The notes beneath the pieces were generated by a model. That model did not search any database and was not told where the DNA came from. It saw only the letters and a program-made list of their open reading frames with translations. Of a stretch of 64,000 nt of DNA, positions 1 through 10,535 are shown piece after piece. Source of the stretch: Mesorhizobium sp. YIM 152430. GTDB lineage: Bacteria > Pseudomonadota > Alphaproteobacteria > Rhizobiales > Rhizobiaceae. The DNA lies in assembly GCF_029210365.1 (NCBI RefSeq), contig NZ_JARGES010000043.1, positions 496,001 through 560,000 on the forward strand, read 5' to 3'. The first letter of the stretch is position 1. The number at the start of each line of letters is the position of its first letter. The translations under genes and the position numbers were made by a program.

Positions 1-1
1 G

Positions 2-934
2 GCCATGGCGATGGGCTGTTCCACCAACGCGATCATCCATTTGATCGCGATGGCGCGCCGCGCCGGTGCGGATATCGGACTCGACGATTTCGACCGCGCG
101 AGCCGCATCGTGCCGGTGATCGCCAACATTCGCCCGAGCGGCGACAAATATCTGATGGAGGATTTCTTCTACGCCGGAGGCATGGAGGCCATGATGGCGT
201 CGCTCGGCGAGCATCTCCACGTCGATTGCATTACCGTTACCGGCTGCACGCTGCGAGAGAACATCGCCGGCGCGCAAGTCCACGATGCGGATGTCATCCG
301 CCCGCTCGACAACCCGATCTACGGCGAGGGCGCGCTTGCGGTCCTGAAGGGCAATCTTGCGCCGGAAGGCTGCGTCATCAAGCCCAGTGCCTGCGATCCG
401 CGCTTCCAGCAGCACACGGGCCCCGCGCTGGTCTTCGACGATTATCCGTCGATGAAGGCGGTGATCGACCGGGACGATCTCGACGTCACCGCCGATCACG
501 TCCTCATCCTGCGCAATGCCGGCCCGCTCGGCGGGCCGGGAATGCCCGAATGGGGCATGTTGCCGATCCCGAAGAAGCTGGTGCGCCAGGGCGTCCGCGA
601 CATGGTGCGGATTTCCGACGCGCGCATGAGCGGCACCAGCTATGGCGCCTGCATCCTCCACGTTGCGCCCGAATCCTACGTTGGCGGACCTTTGGCGCTG
701 GTCAGGACGGGCGATCTCATCAGCCTCGACATTCCCGCCCGCTCGATTCGGCTGGAGGTGAGCGACGAGGAAATGGCCGCGCGCAAGGCGGCATGGACGC
801 CGCCTGCGCCGCGCTACGAGCGCGGCTATGGCTGGATGTTCTCGAAGCACATCCGTCAGGCCCATGAAGGCTGCGATTTCGATTTCCTGGAAACCGAATT
901 CGGCCGTCCGGTGGACGAGCCGGCGATCTACTGA
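2..934 (+). CDS. IlvD/Edd family dehydratase, C-terminal part (likely sugar-acid dehydratase)
   Basis: This is the last 310 codons of an IlvD/Edd-family dehydratase; the 5' part lies outside the window. Family members are cytoplasmic Fe-S enzymes that remove water from sugar acids or dihydroxy acids to give 2-keto-3-deoxy acids. The family block ISDARMSGTSYGA followed by HVAPE sits about 105 codons before the stop, preceded by NAGPLGGPGMPEWG. The RraA-like aldolase gene begins 10 bases downstream behind a good ribosome site, so the two are probably cotranscribed. That pairing fits sugar-acid catabolism (for example L-arabinonate-type dehydratases) better than branched-chain amino-acid synthesis. 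The exact substrate cannot be read from the sequence. Confidence 0.88.
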   Translation, partial: AMAMGCSTNAIIHLIAMARRAGADIGLDDFDRASRIVPVIANIRPSGDKYLMEDFFYAGGMEAMMASLGEHLHVDCITVTGCTLRENIAGAQVHDADVIRPLDNPIYGEGALAVLKGNLAPEGCVIKPSACDPRFQQHTGPALVFDDYPSMKAVIDRDDLDVTADHVLILRNAGPLGGPGMPEWGMLPIPKKLVRQGVRDMVRISDARMSGTSYGACILHVAPESYVGGPLALVRTGDLISLDIPARSIRLEVSDEEMAARKAAWTPPAPRYERGYGWMFSKHIRQAHEGCDFDFLETEFGRPVDEPAIY

Positions 935-944
935 GGAGCTTCCC

Positions 945-1661
945 ATGCCTCTTTCGGCTGAAACGCGCGACAAGCTCAAGACCGTCTCCACCGCGACGCT
1001 CTGCACCGCGCTCTACAGGCGCGGCCTGCGCAACCAGTTCATCCAGGACGTGCATCCGCTCGATCCGACGAAGCCGACCATGGTCGGCGAAGCCTTCACG
1101 CTGCGCTACATGCCCGCGCGCGAGGATCTGAACAGGCTCGAGGTCTTCCGCGACCGCGCCCATCCGCAGCGCAAGGCGATCGAGGATTGCCCGGAAGGCG
1201 CGGTGATGGTGATCGACAGCCGCAAGGATCCGCGGGCGGCGTCCGCCGGCGGAATTCTCGTCACGCGGCTGATGGTTCGCGGCGTCGCCGGGGTGGTGAC
1301 CGATGGGGGTTTTCGCGATTCGGCCGAGATTGCCGGCCTCGCCATCCCCGCCTATCACAACCGCCCTTCCGCCCCGACGAACCTGACGCTGCATCAGGCG
1401 ATCGACATCGATGTGCCGATCGGCTGCGGCGACACGCCGGTTTTCCCCGGCGACGTGATGGTCGGCGACGGCGATGGCGTCGTCGTGATCCCCGCGCACC
1501 TGGCCGACGAACTCGCGGCGGAGGCGGTCGAGATGACGGCCTTCGAGGATTTCGTCACCGACGAAGTGCGCAACGGCCGCTCGATCCTCGGCCTTTATCC
1601 GGCAACGGAGGAAAAGACTCTGACCGATTTCGCCGCCTGGCGGAAGGTCAACGGCCGTTAG
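945..1661 (+). CDS. RraA-like / HMG (4-hydroxy-4-methyl-2-oxoglutarate) aldolase family protein
   Basis: The protein has 238 residues and belongs to the RraA / HMG-aldolase fold. Members cleave 4-hydroxy-2-oxo acids to pyruvate or decarboxylate oxaloacetate; a minority regulate RNase E. Visible family features are the VVTDGGFRDS segment with the Arg-Asp pair that binds substrate and metal, and the later GCGDTPVFPGD and GDGDGVVVIP segments. The ATG at 945 was chosen over an upstream in-frame ATG inside the dehydratase gene because GAGGAG stands six bases before it. Placement behind an IlvD/Edd dehydratase suggests aldol cleavage of the keto-deoxy acid made by that enzyme (inference). The 3' end overlaps the convergent CRTAC1 gene by 14 bases. 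Confidence 0.85.
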   Translation: MPLSAETRDKLKTVSTATLCTALYRRGLRNQFIQDVHPLDPTKPTMVGEAFTLRYMPAREDLNRLEVFRDRAHPQRKAIEDCPEGAVMVIDSRKDPRAASAGGILVTRLMVRGVAGVVTDGGFRDSAEIAGLAIPAYHNRPSAPTNLTLHQAIDIDVPIGCGDTPVFPGDVMVGDGDGVVVIPAHLADELAAEAVEMTAFEDFVTDEVRNGRSILGLYPATEEKTLTDFAAWRKVNGR

Positions 1662-3237
1662 GCTTCCAGGCGACGGGCTCGGTGTCGCGCGCCAGCACGT
1701 AGAAACCGTCCGCCGCAACACGCGTCCAATCGCCCTCGGCGCCATCCGGCCAGATGACCCGTATTTCGGCCTCGTCCCGATCACCGAGGCCGAAATGCCA
1801 CCAACCCGTCTGGCCGCTGACATGGCCGCCTCCCGAGGTCGCCTCCCGCCGCATCGTCACATCGCCCCGCCTGACCTCGATCCAGGCGCCGACCGCGTCA
1901 CGGTTCGGTCCGTCCTGTTCGAGCTTCATCTGCACCCAGCGCCCGGCATCCTCGCTCGTATTGCGCCAGATCTGCGCCCTGTCGTGCCGGTTGACGACGA
2001 CGAGATCGACCAGCCCGTCGAGGTTGAAATCGACCAGCGCCGCGCCCCGGCCGGTCAACATGCTGGCCACGCCGGCCGTGTCGCCCGCTTCGCCGAACGT
2101 GCCGTCCGGCTTCTGGATGAGCAGGTTGTTCGGGTCCTTCCGCGCGAAGTCCGGCATCTCCCAGACATTGCCCTTGGCGATGAAGAGATCGGCGAGACCG
2201 TCATTGTTGACGTCTTCGAACTGCGCGTGCCAGGCGGTGCTCGGCTGGATCTCACCGCCCGTATAGGGCCGGTGCGCCGTCACGCCTTTGGCAAAGGCGA
2301 TGTCGTCATAGCGGGGCAGCATCTCTCCCGCTTCGGGTGGAACCAGCCTTTGCAGCTTGTTGTCGGCCATGCTGGTCAGGAAATAGTCGGGATAGCCGTC
2401 GAAGCCGAGATCGTAGGAGGCGATCCCCATCCCCCAGATGCGCAGGCGTTGCCAGCCTTCCTCGGGCGTATAGAGCGCCGGCGCTTCGCCCGCGCGCACA
2501 TGCCAGAGCTGTTCCTGCCCGCCCTTGTAATATTCGCGGTCGTTCGAGACCCGCAAGGCAGGCGTGCCGGACCGGTTCCAGTCGGTGAAGAGCATGGAAA
2601 GCGCGCAATGGCTTGGCGTCAACGGCAGGGGTGCATCAAAACGGCGCTCGCCTGCCGCCGGCCGGTGAAGCCAGTTTTCGGTGCAGGAGCCCCAGGGAAA
2701 CATCTGCTCGTTCCGGTCGACATAATTGCCGATGGCGAGCGTCGGAAAGATTGCGTCCCTCTCCCAGGTCGCGGCGAAGGCGGTCGACCACGCATCGCCG
2801 CCCTCGAAGCCCCAGTCCTCGTTGGCGCGTTCGAACCGGCAGTCGCCAAGCCCGCGCAGCACGACGTTCTCGCCGACGCGCAGGAGAACGAGATCGGTGA
2901 CGCCGTCGCCGTCGATGTCGAGTGGATAGGCGCCCGCAACCTCGTCGAATTCCGCGCCGCTTCTCGCCTTTTCGAACCGCAGTTCGCCTCCCGCCTCGCT
3001 CGCATTCCGATAGAATCTTGCCGGCGCCGAGCCTCCGGCCAGAAACACGTCGGGAAAGCCGTCGCCACTACAGTCGAAGACGGCCACGCCGCCGCCGACC
3101 ATGAATTCCCATTCGCCCTCGAACACGCTGTCGATGCCCGACGCGTCGGTTTCCTCGACGAAGCTCGGGATCGCCTGCGCATGGGCGCTCGCGACGCCGG
3201 TGAAAAGCGCGATCGAAAGGACGAAGACCATACGCAT
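1648..3237 (-). CDS. CRTAC1 family secreted protein (FG-GAP/VCBS repeats, ASPIC/UnbV C-terminus)
   Basis: The 529-residue protein starts with a cleavable signal peptide (hydrophobic residues 4-18, then AHA-Q). It carries repeated FG-GAP/VCBS blade motifs of the form DxxGDGxPD: DCSGDGFPD, DIDGDGVTD, DVNNDGLAD and DFNLDGLVD. These are calcium-binding loops of a beta-propeller. The C-terminal ~80 residues (AVGAWIEVRRGD, then SGGGHVSGQTGWWHFGLG) match the ASPIC/UnbV domain of CRTAC1-like proteins. Function is unknown and a periplasmic or extracellular location is likely. Its ATG lies three bases after the stop of the haloperoxidase-like gene, so the two form an operon. Confidence 0.85.
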   Translation of the reverse strand: MRMVFVLSIALFTGVASAHAQAIPSFVEETDASGIDSVFEGEWEFMVGGGVAVFDCSGDGFPDVFLAGGSAPARFYRNASEAGGELRFEKARSGAEFDEVAGAYPLDIDGDGVTDLVLLRVGENVVLRGLGDCRFERANEDWGFEGGDAWSTAFAATWERDAIFPTLAIGNYVDRNEQMFPWGSCTENWLHRPAAGERRFDAPLPLTPSHCALSMLFTDWNRSGTPALRVSNDREYYKGGQEQLWHVRAGEAPALYTPEEGWQRLRIWGMGIASYDLGFDGYPDYFLTSMADNKLQRLVPPEAGEMLPRYDDIAFAKGVTAHRPYTGGEIQPSTAWHAQFEDVNNDGLADLFIAKGNVWEMPDFARKDPNNLLIQKPDGTFGEAGDTAGVASMLTGRGAALVDFNLDGLVDLVVVNRHDRAQIWRNTSEDAGRWVQMKLEQDGPNRDAVGAWIEVRRGDVTMRREATSGGGHVSGQTGWWHFGLGDRDEAEIRVIWPDGAEGDWTRVAADGFYVLARDTEPVAWKPNGR

Positions 3238-3240
3238 TGC

Positions 3241-4593
3241 CTACTGCACCGTTTTCAGCGCGGTCGCATGGGCGCCGATGCAGCGACCCTGGTCAAGCCC
3301 GCGTTCGATCGCGGCCCGAAAATGGATGCCGCCGTAAAGCCGCGACATCGCCGCTTCTTCGGCTGCTGCCCAAAAATCGGAAAAGCGGCGCGGATCGAAC
3401 CCCTCGTCGACATGCGTTGCGTCCTCGAAGGCGAAGTCCTCGCCGAAATGCGCCGTCAGCACCGCCGCCGCCGCTCCGGACTGGGTGGAGTGGCCGCTCG
3501 GATATTCGGGGAAGGGCGGGGTGATCAGGATCGGCTGCCAGTTCGGATCGATGACCCGGCGGATATAGGTGACGGGCCGTATCAGGTCGAATTCGTACTT
3601 GGCGTGCCAGCATCCGATGAAGGCATCCGCCATCGCGACGCCCAGCCGCGCAAGAAGATCCGCGCGTTCGCCCGCATCCGCCTTCCTGTCCTGAAGAATG
3701 TCCATGGCGATGGATATCCAATGGCCGGGCGGCGTCGGCGAGAGCATCGGGTCGTCCGACCAGAACCGCGCGATCGTGGCCTGTTCCGGCGTTAGCGTCT
3801 TGGCGGTCTCGTAGACCTCGAGCGCCTCGGCGTGGAAGTCGGACCCGGCCTTCTCGCTATAGGCAGGTGGCGCGGGCAGTGGGCATGACGCGCCGGTCGG
3901 CATGGCGAAACTGCGGTTCTCGCCCCATCGGGGCAGAAGCGGCGCCTGCTGCTGCGCGACGAGACTGGTCGGCGCCCAGGCCCCCGGTCGGCTGTTCAGC
4001 GCATGGTCGAACGGAAAGCCCATATTCTCGACGACCGCGCCGCCATCGTCCTGGGACCAGTCGAGCACATGTGCGCCGATCGCCTCGCCGAATTCGACGC
4101 TGCGCGCGGCGATGGCGTCGGGCACCCCCGCGGCGCTCACCTGCGAAAGCTGTGCTTCCATCGCCTTCATGGCGCGCTGCCCCGTCGGACCGGTATTGCC
4201 GAAGAAATTGCGCACGGCGAATGCCATCGCCGCCTGCATGATTATCGCCTCGTCATAGGCCGCACCGGTTTCGCGCACTGGGCCAGGCTCGAACCCGTTC
4301 AACTGCCCGGAAAGCGAGACGAGGTCCGCGCCGCCCGCCGCGGCCTCATAGGCGATGACGCCCAGATAGGCGAAGGCCCGGCTGGCGACAGGTGGCGAAT
4401 AGGTCGGCGTGTGACGCACCAGTTCGAGCACCATCCTATACCAGTTGTGCAGGATCTGGTCCGCGGCTGGCCGCTCCTGCGCAACCGCGACCGTCGCGGG
4501 TGCTCCGATCAGGATCAAGACGGCCAGAAATTGACGGAATCGGTTCACGCGGGCCTCGTTGGCGATGCGGGACAAGTCGTGAACAGTAAGCAT
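3241..4593 (-). CDS. Vanadium-dependent haloperoxidase / PAP2-family phosphoesterase, exported
   Basis: The product has 450 residues from the upstream ATG. A GTG at 4548 with GAGG five bases before it would give 435 residues and place the signal peptide (VNRFRQFLAVLILIG, cleavage near AVAQ) at the N-terminus; I favour it but report the long form. The vanadate/phosphate pocket looks complete: a Lys and Arg in KYEFDLIRP, the EYPSGHST motif, and SRLYGGIHFR with its His and Arg. Enzymes of this fold oxidise halides with peroxide or act as acid phosphatases; sequence alone does not decide. It is the first gene of a pair with the CRTAC1 gene. Confidence 0.85.
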   Translation of the reverse strand: MLTVHDLSRIANEARVNRFRQFLAVLILIGAPATVAVAQERPAADQILHNWYRMVLELVRHTPTYSPPVASRAFAYLGVIAYEAAAGGADLVSLSGQLNGFEPGPVRETGAAYDEAIIMQAAMAFAVRNFFGNTGPTGQRAMKAMEAQLSQVSAAGVPDAIAARSVEFGEAIGAHVLDWSQDDGGAVVENMGFPFDHALNSRPGAWAPTSLVAQQQAPLLPRWGENRSFAMPTGASCPLPAPPAYSEKAGSDFHAEALEVYETAKTLTPEQATIARFWSDDPMLSPTPPGHWISIAMDILQDRKADAGERADLLARLGVAMADAFIGCWHAKYEFDLIRPVTYIRRVIDPNWQPILITPPFPEYPSGHSTQSGAAAAVLTAHFGEDFAFEDATHVDEGFDPRRFSDFWAAAEEAAMSRLYGGIHFRAAIERGLDQGRCIGAHATALKTVQ

Positions 4594-4742
4594 GGAGGCT
4601 CGATCACCCGCAAGGCATGTCTACGGAGAGATGAAAGCGAAGAGGCAGGTTTCACGGCGATATCAGGCCGCGACTGCGGCCCGGGCTTTCGCCCGCCCTA
4701 TCGGACGCGTGAGCAAAGCGAACTGCCGTTAGATAGAAGAAA

Positions 4743-4818
4743 TGGTGGAGCCAAGCGGGATCGAACCGCTGACCTCCTGCATGCCATGCAGGCGCTCTCC
4801 CAGCTGAGCTATGGCCCC
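4743..4818 (-). tRNA. tRNA-Ala (anticodon GGC)
   Basis: The minus-strand sequence folds as a complete 76-base cloverleaf including an encoded CCA end. The acceptor stem GGGGCCA pairs with TGGCTCC (one G-T). The D arm contains AGCTCAGCTGGGAGAGC, the anticodon stem CCTGC/GCAGG encloses ATGGCAT with anticodon GGC, and the T arm carries GGTTCGATCC. G-T at the third pair and GGC identify alanine. Confidence 0.96.
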
Positions 4819-4921
4819 AGACCGACGGTATCTGCCGGTGCGAGGCGGCTTCTAGCGCCGCCCCGGATCGATTGCAAGCCCAAAAGCGCGAGAACGAAGG
4901 CTTCGGGCAAACGACGTGGCG

Positions 4922-5308
4922 TCAGGCGTCGTCGTCGTCGTCACCGACGCCGATGATGTCGTCGAGGCCGTCCTCGTCCTCGTCATCGTCGTCGGCGAGG
5001 AAGGTGTCGTCATCATCGTCGAGATCGACATCGTCCTCATCGTCGTCGGCATCGGAAACGTCGGAGCCGCCCTTGATTTCCTCGTCGGCTTCCTCGAGCG
5101 AAACCGTGTCGACGTCGCCCTCCTCGACCTCGTCGACTTCCTTCTCTTCGATCTCTTCCTCATCCTCGGCCGGCGAGCCGCTCTCGAAATAGGAGCGTGG
5201 ATAGGACTGGCCGGTATAGGGAGAAACGACCGGATCCTTATTCAGATCATAGAATTTCCGGCCCGTCTCGGGGCAGATGCGCTTGGTGCCAAGTTCGGGT
5301 TTAGCCAC
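4922..5308 (-). CDS. TIGR02300 family protein (conserved alphaproteobacterial, acidic C-terminus)
   Basis: The 128-residue protein begins (GTG read as Met) AKPELGTKRICPETGRKFYD, the conserved start of the TIGR02300 family. I chose GTG at 5308 because GAGG stands seven bases upstream and because the family normally starts at this point; two in-frame ATGs further upstream would add residues the family lacks. The first 45 residues resemble a zinc-ribbon in outline, but only one Cys remains (CPETG, then SPYTG). The remainder is almost entirely Asp and Glu, so it should be very acidic and disordered. Function is unknown. It is divergent from aroA and next to tRNA-Ala. Confidence 0.82.
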   Translation of the reverse strand: MAKPELGTKRICPETGRKFYDLNKDPVVSPYTGQSYPRSYFESGSPAEDEEEIEEKEVDEVEEGDVDTVSLEEADEEIKGGSDVSDADDDEDDVDLDDDDDTFLADDDDEDEDGLDDIIGVGDDDDDA

Positions 5309-5501
5309 GGTGAGCCTCATCGTGTCTTCGGGCTTCGGCGCCGCCAGATGCTCCCGATCTTCGGGACGGGCAAAAACGGTCGCGTTCGGATGAAAAGTGC
5401 GGTCCCCATAAACACTGAATGACCGGCTGTCAAAGCCTATGTCAACCAGCAATCGACGCGCCGGGTCGCGCAGGGATGACCAGCGCGAAAGCGCGTGTTA
5501 G

Positions 5502-7543
<2,042 letters not shown>

Positions 7544-7726
7544 AGACCGGACGGCCTGCCTCGCAACCGCAAGGGTCGCGATCGCGGGCATTCGGTTTTT
7601 GATACGAACCGGCCGCGTCGCATCCTGCGCCGAAATTTCGACCATTGAAGGTCGATGCGACGAAAGGTCATGTCAACACCAACCCCGGCGCCGCTCGAGG
7701 TCATGCCCGAGCTTCCAGGAGCTTAA

Positions 7727-9430
7727 ATGTCAAACGCAAACCCCACCCGTGACGATTTCGCCAGCCTTCTCGAGGAGTCGTTCTCCGAGAGCCATTCGGC
7801 CGAAGGTTCCGTCGTCAAGGGTCTCGTCACGGCCATCGAAAAGGACATGGCCATCATCGACGTCGGCCTGAAGGTCGAAGGTCGCGTCCCGCTGAAGGAA
7901 TTCGGCGCCAAGGCCAAGGACGGGCAACTCAAGGTCGGCGACGAAGTCGAAGTCTATGTCGAGCGCATCGAGAATGCGCTGGGCGAAGCCATGCTGTCGC
8001 GCGACAAGGCGCGCCGCGAGGAAAGCTGGGTCAAGCTCGAAGCCAAGTTCGAGGCCGGCGAGCGCGTCGAAGGCATCATCTTCAATCAGGTCAAGGGCGG
8101 TTTCACGGTCGATCTCGACGGTGCCGTGGCCTTCCTGCCGCGTTCGCAGGTGGACATCCGCCCGATCCGCGACGTCACGCCGCTGATGCACAACCCGCAG
8201 CCCTTTGAAATCCTCAAGATGGACAAGCGCCGCGGCAACATCGTCGTCTCGCGCCGCACCGTGCTTGAAGAGAGCCGCGCCGAGCAGCGTTCGGAGATCG
8301 TCCAGAACCTCGAAGAGGGTCAGGTCGTCGAAGGCGTCGTCAAGAACATCACCGACTATGGTGCGTTCGTCGACCTCGGCGGCATCGACGGCCTGCTGCA
8401 CGTCACCGACATGGCCTGGCGCCGCGTCAACCACCCGACGGAAATCCTGTCGATCGGCCAGACCGTCAAGGTCCAGATCATCCGCATCAATCAGGAAACC
8501 CACCGCATCTCGCTCGGCATGAAGCAGCTCGAGGCAGATCCGTGGGAAGGCATCGGCACGCGCTATCCGATCGGCAAGCGCGTCACCGGCAAGGTCACGA
8601 ACATCACCGACTACGGAGCGTTCGTCGAGCTGGAACCGGGCATCGAAGGCCTCATCCACGTCTCCGAGATGTCCTGGACCAAGAAGAACGTCCACCCCGG
8701 CAAGATCCTGTCGACGACTCAGGAAGTCGACGTGGTCGTGCTCGAAGTCGACCCGCAGAAGCGCCGCATTTCGCTCGGTCTCAAGCAGACGCTCGAGAAT
8801 CCTTGGGAAGTGTTCGCCCGCACCTATCCGTCCGGTTCGCTGGTCGAGGGCGAGGTCAAGAACAAGACCGAATTCGGCCTGTTCATCGGTCTCGAAGGCG
8901 ATGTCGACGGCATGGTTCACCTCTCCGATCTCGACTGGACGCGTCCGGGCGAGCAGGTCATCGAGGAGTACAACCGCGGCGACATGGTGCAGGCGCAGGT
9001 TCTCGACGTCGACATCGAGAAGGAGCGCATCTCGCTCGGCATAAAGCAGCTTGGCAAGGATGCGATCGGCGATGCCGCCGCTTCCGGCGAACTGCGCAAG
9101 GGCGCGATCGTCACCTGTGAGGTCACCGCCATCAAGGACGGTGGCATCGAGGTCAACCTCGTCGACCACGACATCGAGAGCTTCGTGAAGCGCTCGGACC
9201 TATCGCGCGACCGCGACGAGCAGCGCCCCGAGCGCTTCTCGGTCGGCCAGAAGGTCGATGCGCGCGTCACGCAGTTCGACAAGAAGACCCGTCGCCTCTC
9301 CGTCTCCATCAAGGCGCTCGAAATCGCCGAGGAGAAGGAAGCGGTCGCCCAGTACGGTTCGACCGATTCGGGCGCTTCGCTCGGCGACATTCTCGGCGCC
9401 GCGCTGAAGAAGCAGAACACCGACAACTAG
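7727..9430 (+). CDS. rpsA: 30S ribosomal protein S1
   Basis: This 567-residue RNA-binding protein has six S1 (OB-fold) repeats, beginning roughly at residues 27, 110, 200, 285, 371 and 458. Repeats 3 and 4 are the most regular (NITDYGAFVDLGGIDGLLHV and NITDYGAFVELEPGIEGLIH). Repeats 1, 2 and 6 are divergent, as is normal for S1. It brings mRNA to the 30S subunit and helps translation of messages with weak Shine-Dalgarno sites. A CAGGAGC site stands six bases before the ATG. The 183-base gap after cmk holds no gene I can see, so S1 may have its own promoter. A strong terminator follows 25 bases after the stop. Confidence 0.97.
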   Translation: MSNANPTRDDFASLLEESFSESHSAEGSVVKGLVTAIEKDMAIIDVGLKVEGRVPLKEFGAKAKDGQLKVGDEVEVYVERIENALGEAMLSRDKARREESWVKLEAKFEAGERVEGIIFNQVKGGFTVDLDGAVAFLPRSQVDIRPIRDVTPLMHNPQPFEILKMDKRRGNIVVSRRTVLEESRAEQRSEIVQNLEEGQVVEGVVKNITDYGAFVDLGGIDGLLHVTDMAWRRVNHPTEILSIGQTVKVQIIRINQETHRISLGMKQLEADPWEGIGTRYPIGKRVTGKVTNITDYGAFVELEPGIEGLIHVSEMSWTKKNVHPGKILSTTQEVDVVVLEVDPQKRRISLGLKQTLENPWEVFARTYPSGSLVEGEVKNKTEFGLFIGLEGDVDGMVHLSDLDWTRPGEQVIEEYNRGDMVQAQVLDVDIEKERISLGIKQLGKDAIGDAAASGELRKGAIVTCEVTAIKDGGIEVNLVDHDIESFVKRSDLSRDRDEQRPERFSVGQKVDARVTQFDKKTRRLSVSIKALEIAEEKEAVAQYGSTDSGASLGDILGAALKKQNTDN

Positions 9431-9455
9431 GCCGCTTGGTTTCGTTGAACGGATG

Positions 9456-9489
9456 AAAAACCCCGCCGGAGCGATCCGGCGGGGTTTTT
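9456..9489. terminator. Bidirectional intrinsic terminator between rpsA and the ParE-type toxin gene
   Basis: A perfect 15-base inverted repeat (AAAAACCCCGCCGGA / TCCGGCGGGGTTTTT) flanks a GCGA loop. It gives a GC-rich stem with a U5 tail in both directions. It ends rpsA transcription on the plus strand and the toxin-antitoxin transcript on the minus strand; the toxin stop codon begins at its last base. Confidence 0.93.
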
Positions 9490-9794
9490 CATGAATGAGA
9501 AGAGTCGCCGAGAAGGTGCCGGTAATCCGTCGCGCCATGGATCACGCGAACCACGCGAACATGCACAGGATCGACTTCGTAGAGGATGAGGTAGTTGCCG
9601 TGGACCCTGCGACGAATACCGCGTTTTTCATAACGGGGAACAAGCTGGAAGCGTTCAGTCAGCGTTGCCAACCCGAGACAAGCCGATCGCAGTTCGGCAA
9701 CGAAGGTGAGCGACCGAACCGGGTTAGAACGCGCAATCCATAGGCCGATCTGGCGGATATCCGCTCTGGCCGCTGCCGAGATGACGACCTTCAC
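9489..9794 (-). CDS. Type II toxin, ParE/RelE family
   Basis: The 101-residue basic protein has the ParE/RelE toxin outline: N-terminal VVISAAARADIRQIGLWIAR helices, a central RYEKRGIRRRVHGNYLILYEV strand pair, and a C-terminal RVVRVIHGATDYRHLL. ParE-type toxins inhibit DNA gyrase and RelE-type toxins cut mRNA; the RDIR-helix start and HGATDYRHLL end favour ParE. The start is GTG, overlapping the antitoxin stop by four bases, so antitoxin is made first. The gene ends in the terminator it shares with rpsA. Confidence 0.85.
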   Translation of the reverse strand: MKVVISAAARADIRQIGLWIARSNPVRSLTFVAELRSACLGLATLTERFQLVPRYEKRGIRRRVHGNYLILYEVDPVHVRVVRVIHGATDYRHLLGDSSHS

Positions 9795-10051
9795 GAGCGG
9801 GACACGGCCAGTGCCCGGATTTCGGCCTCCAGTTCGTCGAACACGTCTTCCGCGTCGTGAACGCGGCCGGCGTCGATATCCGCCAGCCCCTCCGCGACCA
9901 TCGCATCGAGCACGGCAAGCTTTGCCTCCCGCTCTTCCAGCAGGCGCAGCCCGTCACGCAAGACTTCGCTTTTCGAATTGTAGCGTCCAGAACTCACCAG
10001 CTTTGCGACGAATTGCTCGAGATGCGTTCCAAGTTCGGCGCTGACGGCCAT
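9791..10051 (-). CDS. Type II antitoxin, ParD/CopG ribbon-helix-helix family
   Basis: The 86-residue protein starts MAVSAELGTHLEQFVAKLVS, then GRYNSKSEVLRDGLRLLEER. This is the ribbon-helix-helix DNA-binding half (about residues 1-48). The acidic C-terminal half (DAMVAEGLADIDAG..EDVFDELEAEIRAL) would wrap the toxin. The ATG at 10051 was chosen over an upstream in-frame start because AGGAAG lies six bases before it and the family starts there. Such antitoxins normally repress their own promoter. It is the first gene of the pair with the ParE-type toxin. Confidence 0.85.
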   Translation of the reverse strand: MAVSAELGTHLEQFVAKLVSSGRYNSKSEVLRDGLRLLEEREAKLAVLDAMVAEGLADIDAGRVHDAEDVFDELEAEIRALAVSRS

Positions 10052-10206
10052 GGCGATCTTCCTTTCGATAACTGTTATGGAATATGCGCCGAGCCGCCCC
10101 CTTGTGCAAGCCACGGGAAACGGAACCGCTTTCACCCTTCCACGTTAGCTGAGCAGGACGGCAGCAAATCCGTCACCAAGGTGCAGAACGAGGAAGGAAT
10201 TTGGCC

Positions 10207-10404
10207 ATGAATTGGAATCAGATCGAAGGCAATTGGGAGCAGTTCAAGGGCAAGGCCCAGCAGCAATGGGGCAAGCTCACCAATGACGATCTCGATGTGA
10301 TCAAGGGCAATCGCAAGGAACTGGCAGGAAAGATCCAGGCTCATTACGGCAAGAGCCAGGAAGAAGCCGAACGCGAGATCGACGACTGGTCGGCCCGCCA
10401 CTGA
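10207..10404 (+). CDS. CsbD family stress-associated small protein
   Basis: This 65-residue hydrophilic protein has the full CsbD pattern: MNWNQIEGNWEQFKGKAQQQ, WGKLTNDDLDVIKGNRKEL, AGKIQAHYGKSQEEAEREID. CsbD proteins are abundant under general or osmotic stress, and their molecular role is unknown. The ATG at 10207 has GGAAGGAA about eight bases upstream; an in-frame TTG two codons earlier is less likely. The gene is monocistronic, with a terminator about 100 bases downstream. Confidence 0.9.
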   Translation: MNWNQIEGNWEQFKGKAQQQWGKLTNDDLDVIKGNRKELAGKIQAHYGKSQEEAEREIDDWSARH

Positions 10405-10506
10405 TCGCCCAGGCATCTTATCGAAAAGGGCTGCCGATTTTCGGACCATCGATGCCAGTAATACGACGACTGGACCGCTCGCGACTGAGCGGACCTGGTC
10501 CGGCAG

Positions 10507-10535
10507 AAGGCTCCGCTTTCGGGCGGGGCCTTTTT
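10507..10535 (+). terminator. Intrinsic terminator after the CsbD gene
   Basis: AAGGCTCCGC and GCGGGGCCTT form a ten-pair stem with one G-T pair around a six-base loop, followed by a run of T. It lies between the CsbD gene and the acetylpolyamine amidohydrolase gene. Confidence 0.85.

Noticed and set aside
4930-5170. Repetitive GTCGTC/TCGTCG tract that looks like a simple-sequence repeat or CRISPR-like array
   Set aside because: It is the reverse complement of GAC/GAT/GAG codons of the acidic TIGR02300 tail; no regular spacer-repeat unit.
9489-10051. Mobile island marked by the toxin-antitoxin pair
   Set aside because: No integrase, transposase, attachment repeats or tRNA break nearby, and it shares a terminator with rpsA; base composition looks like its neighbours.
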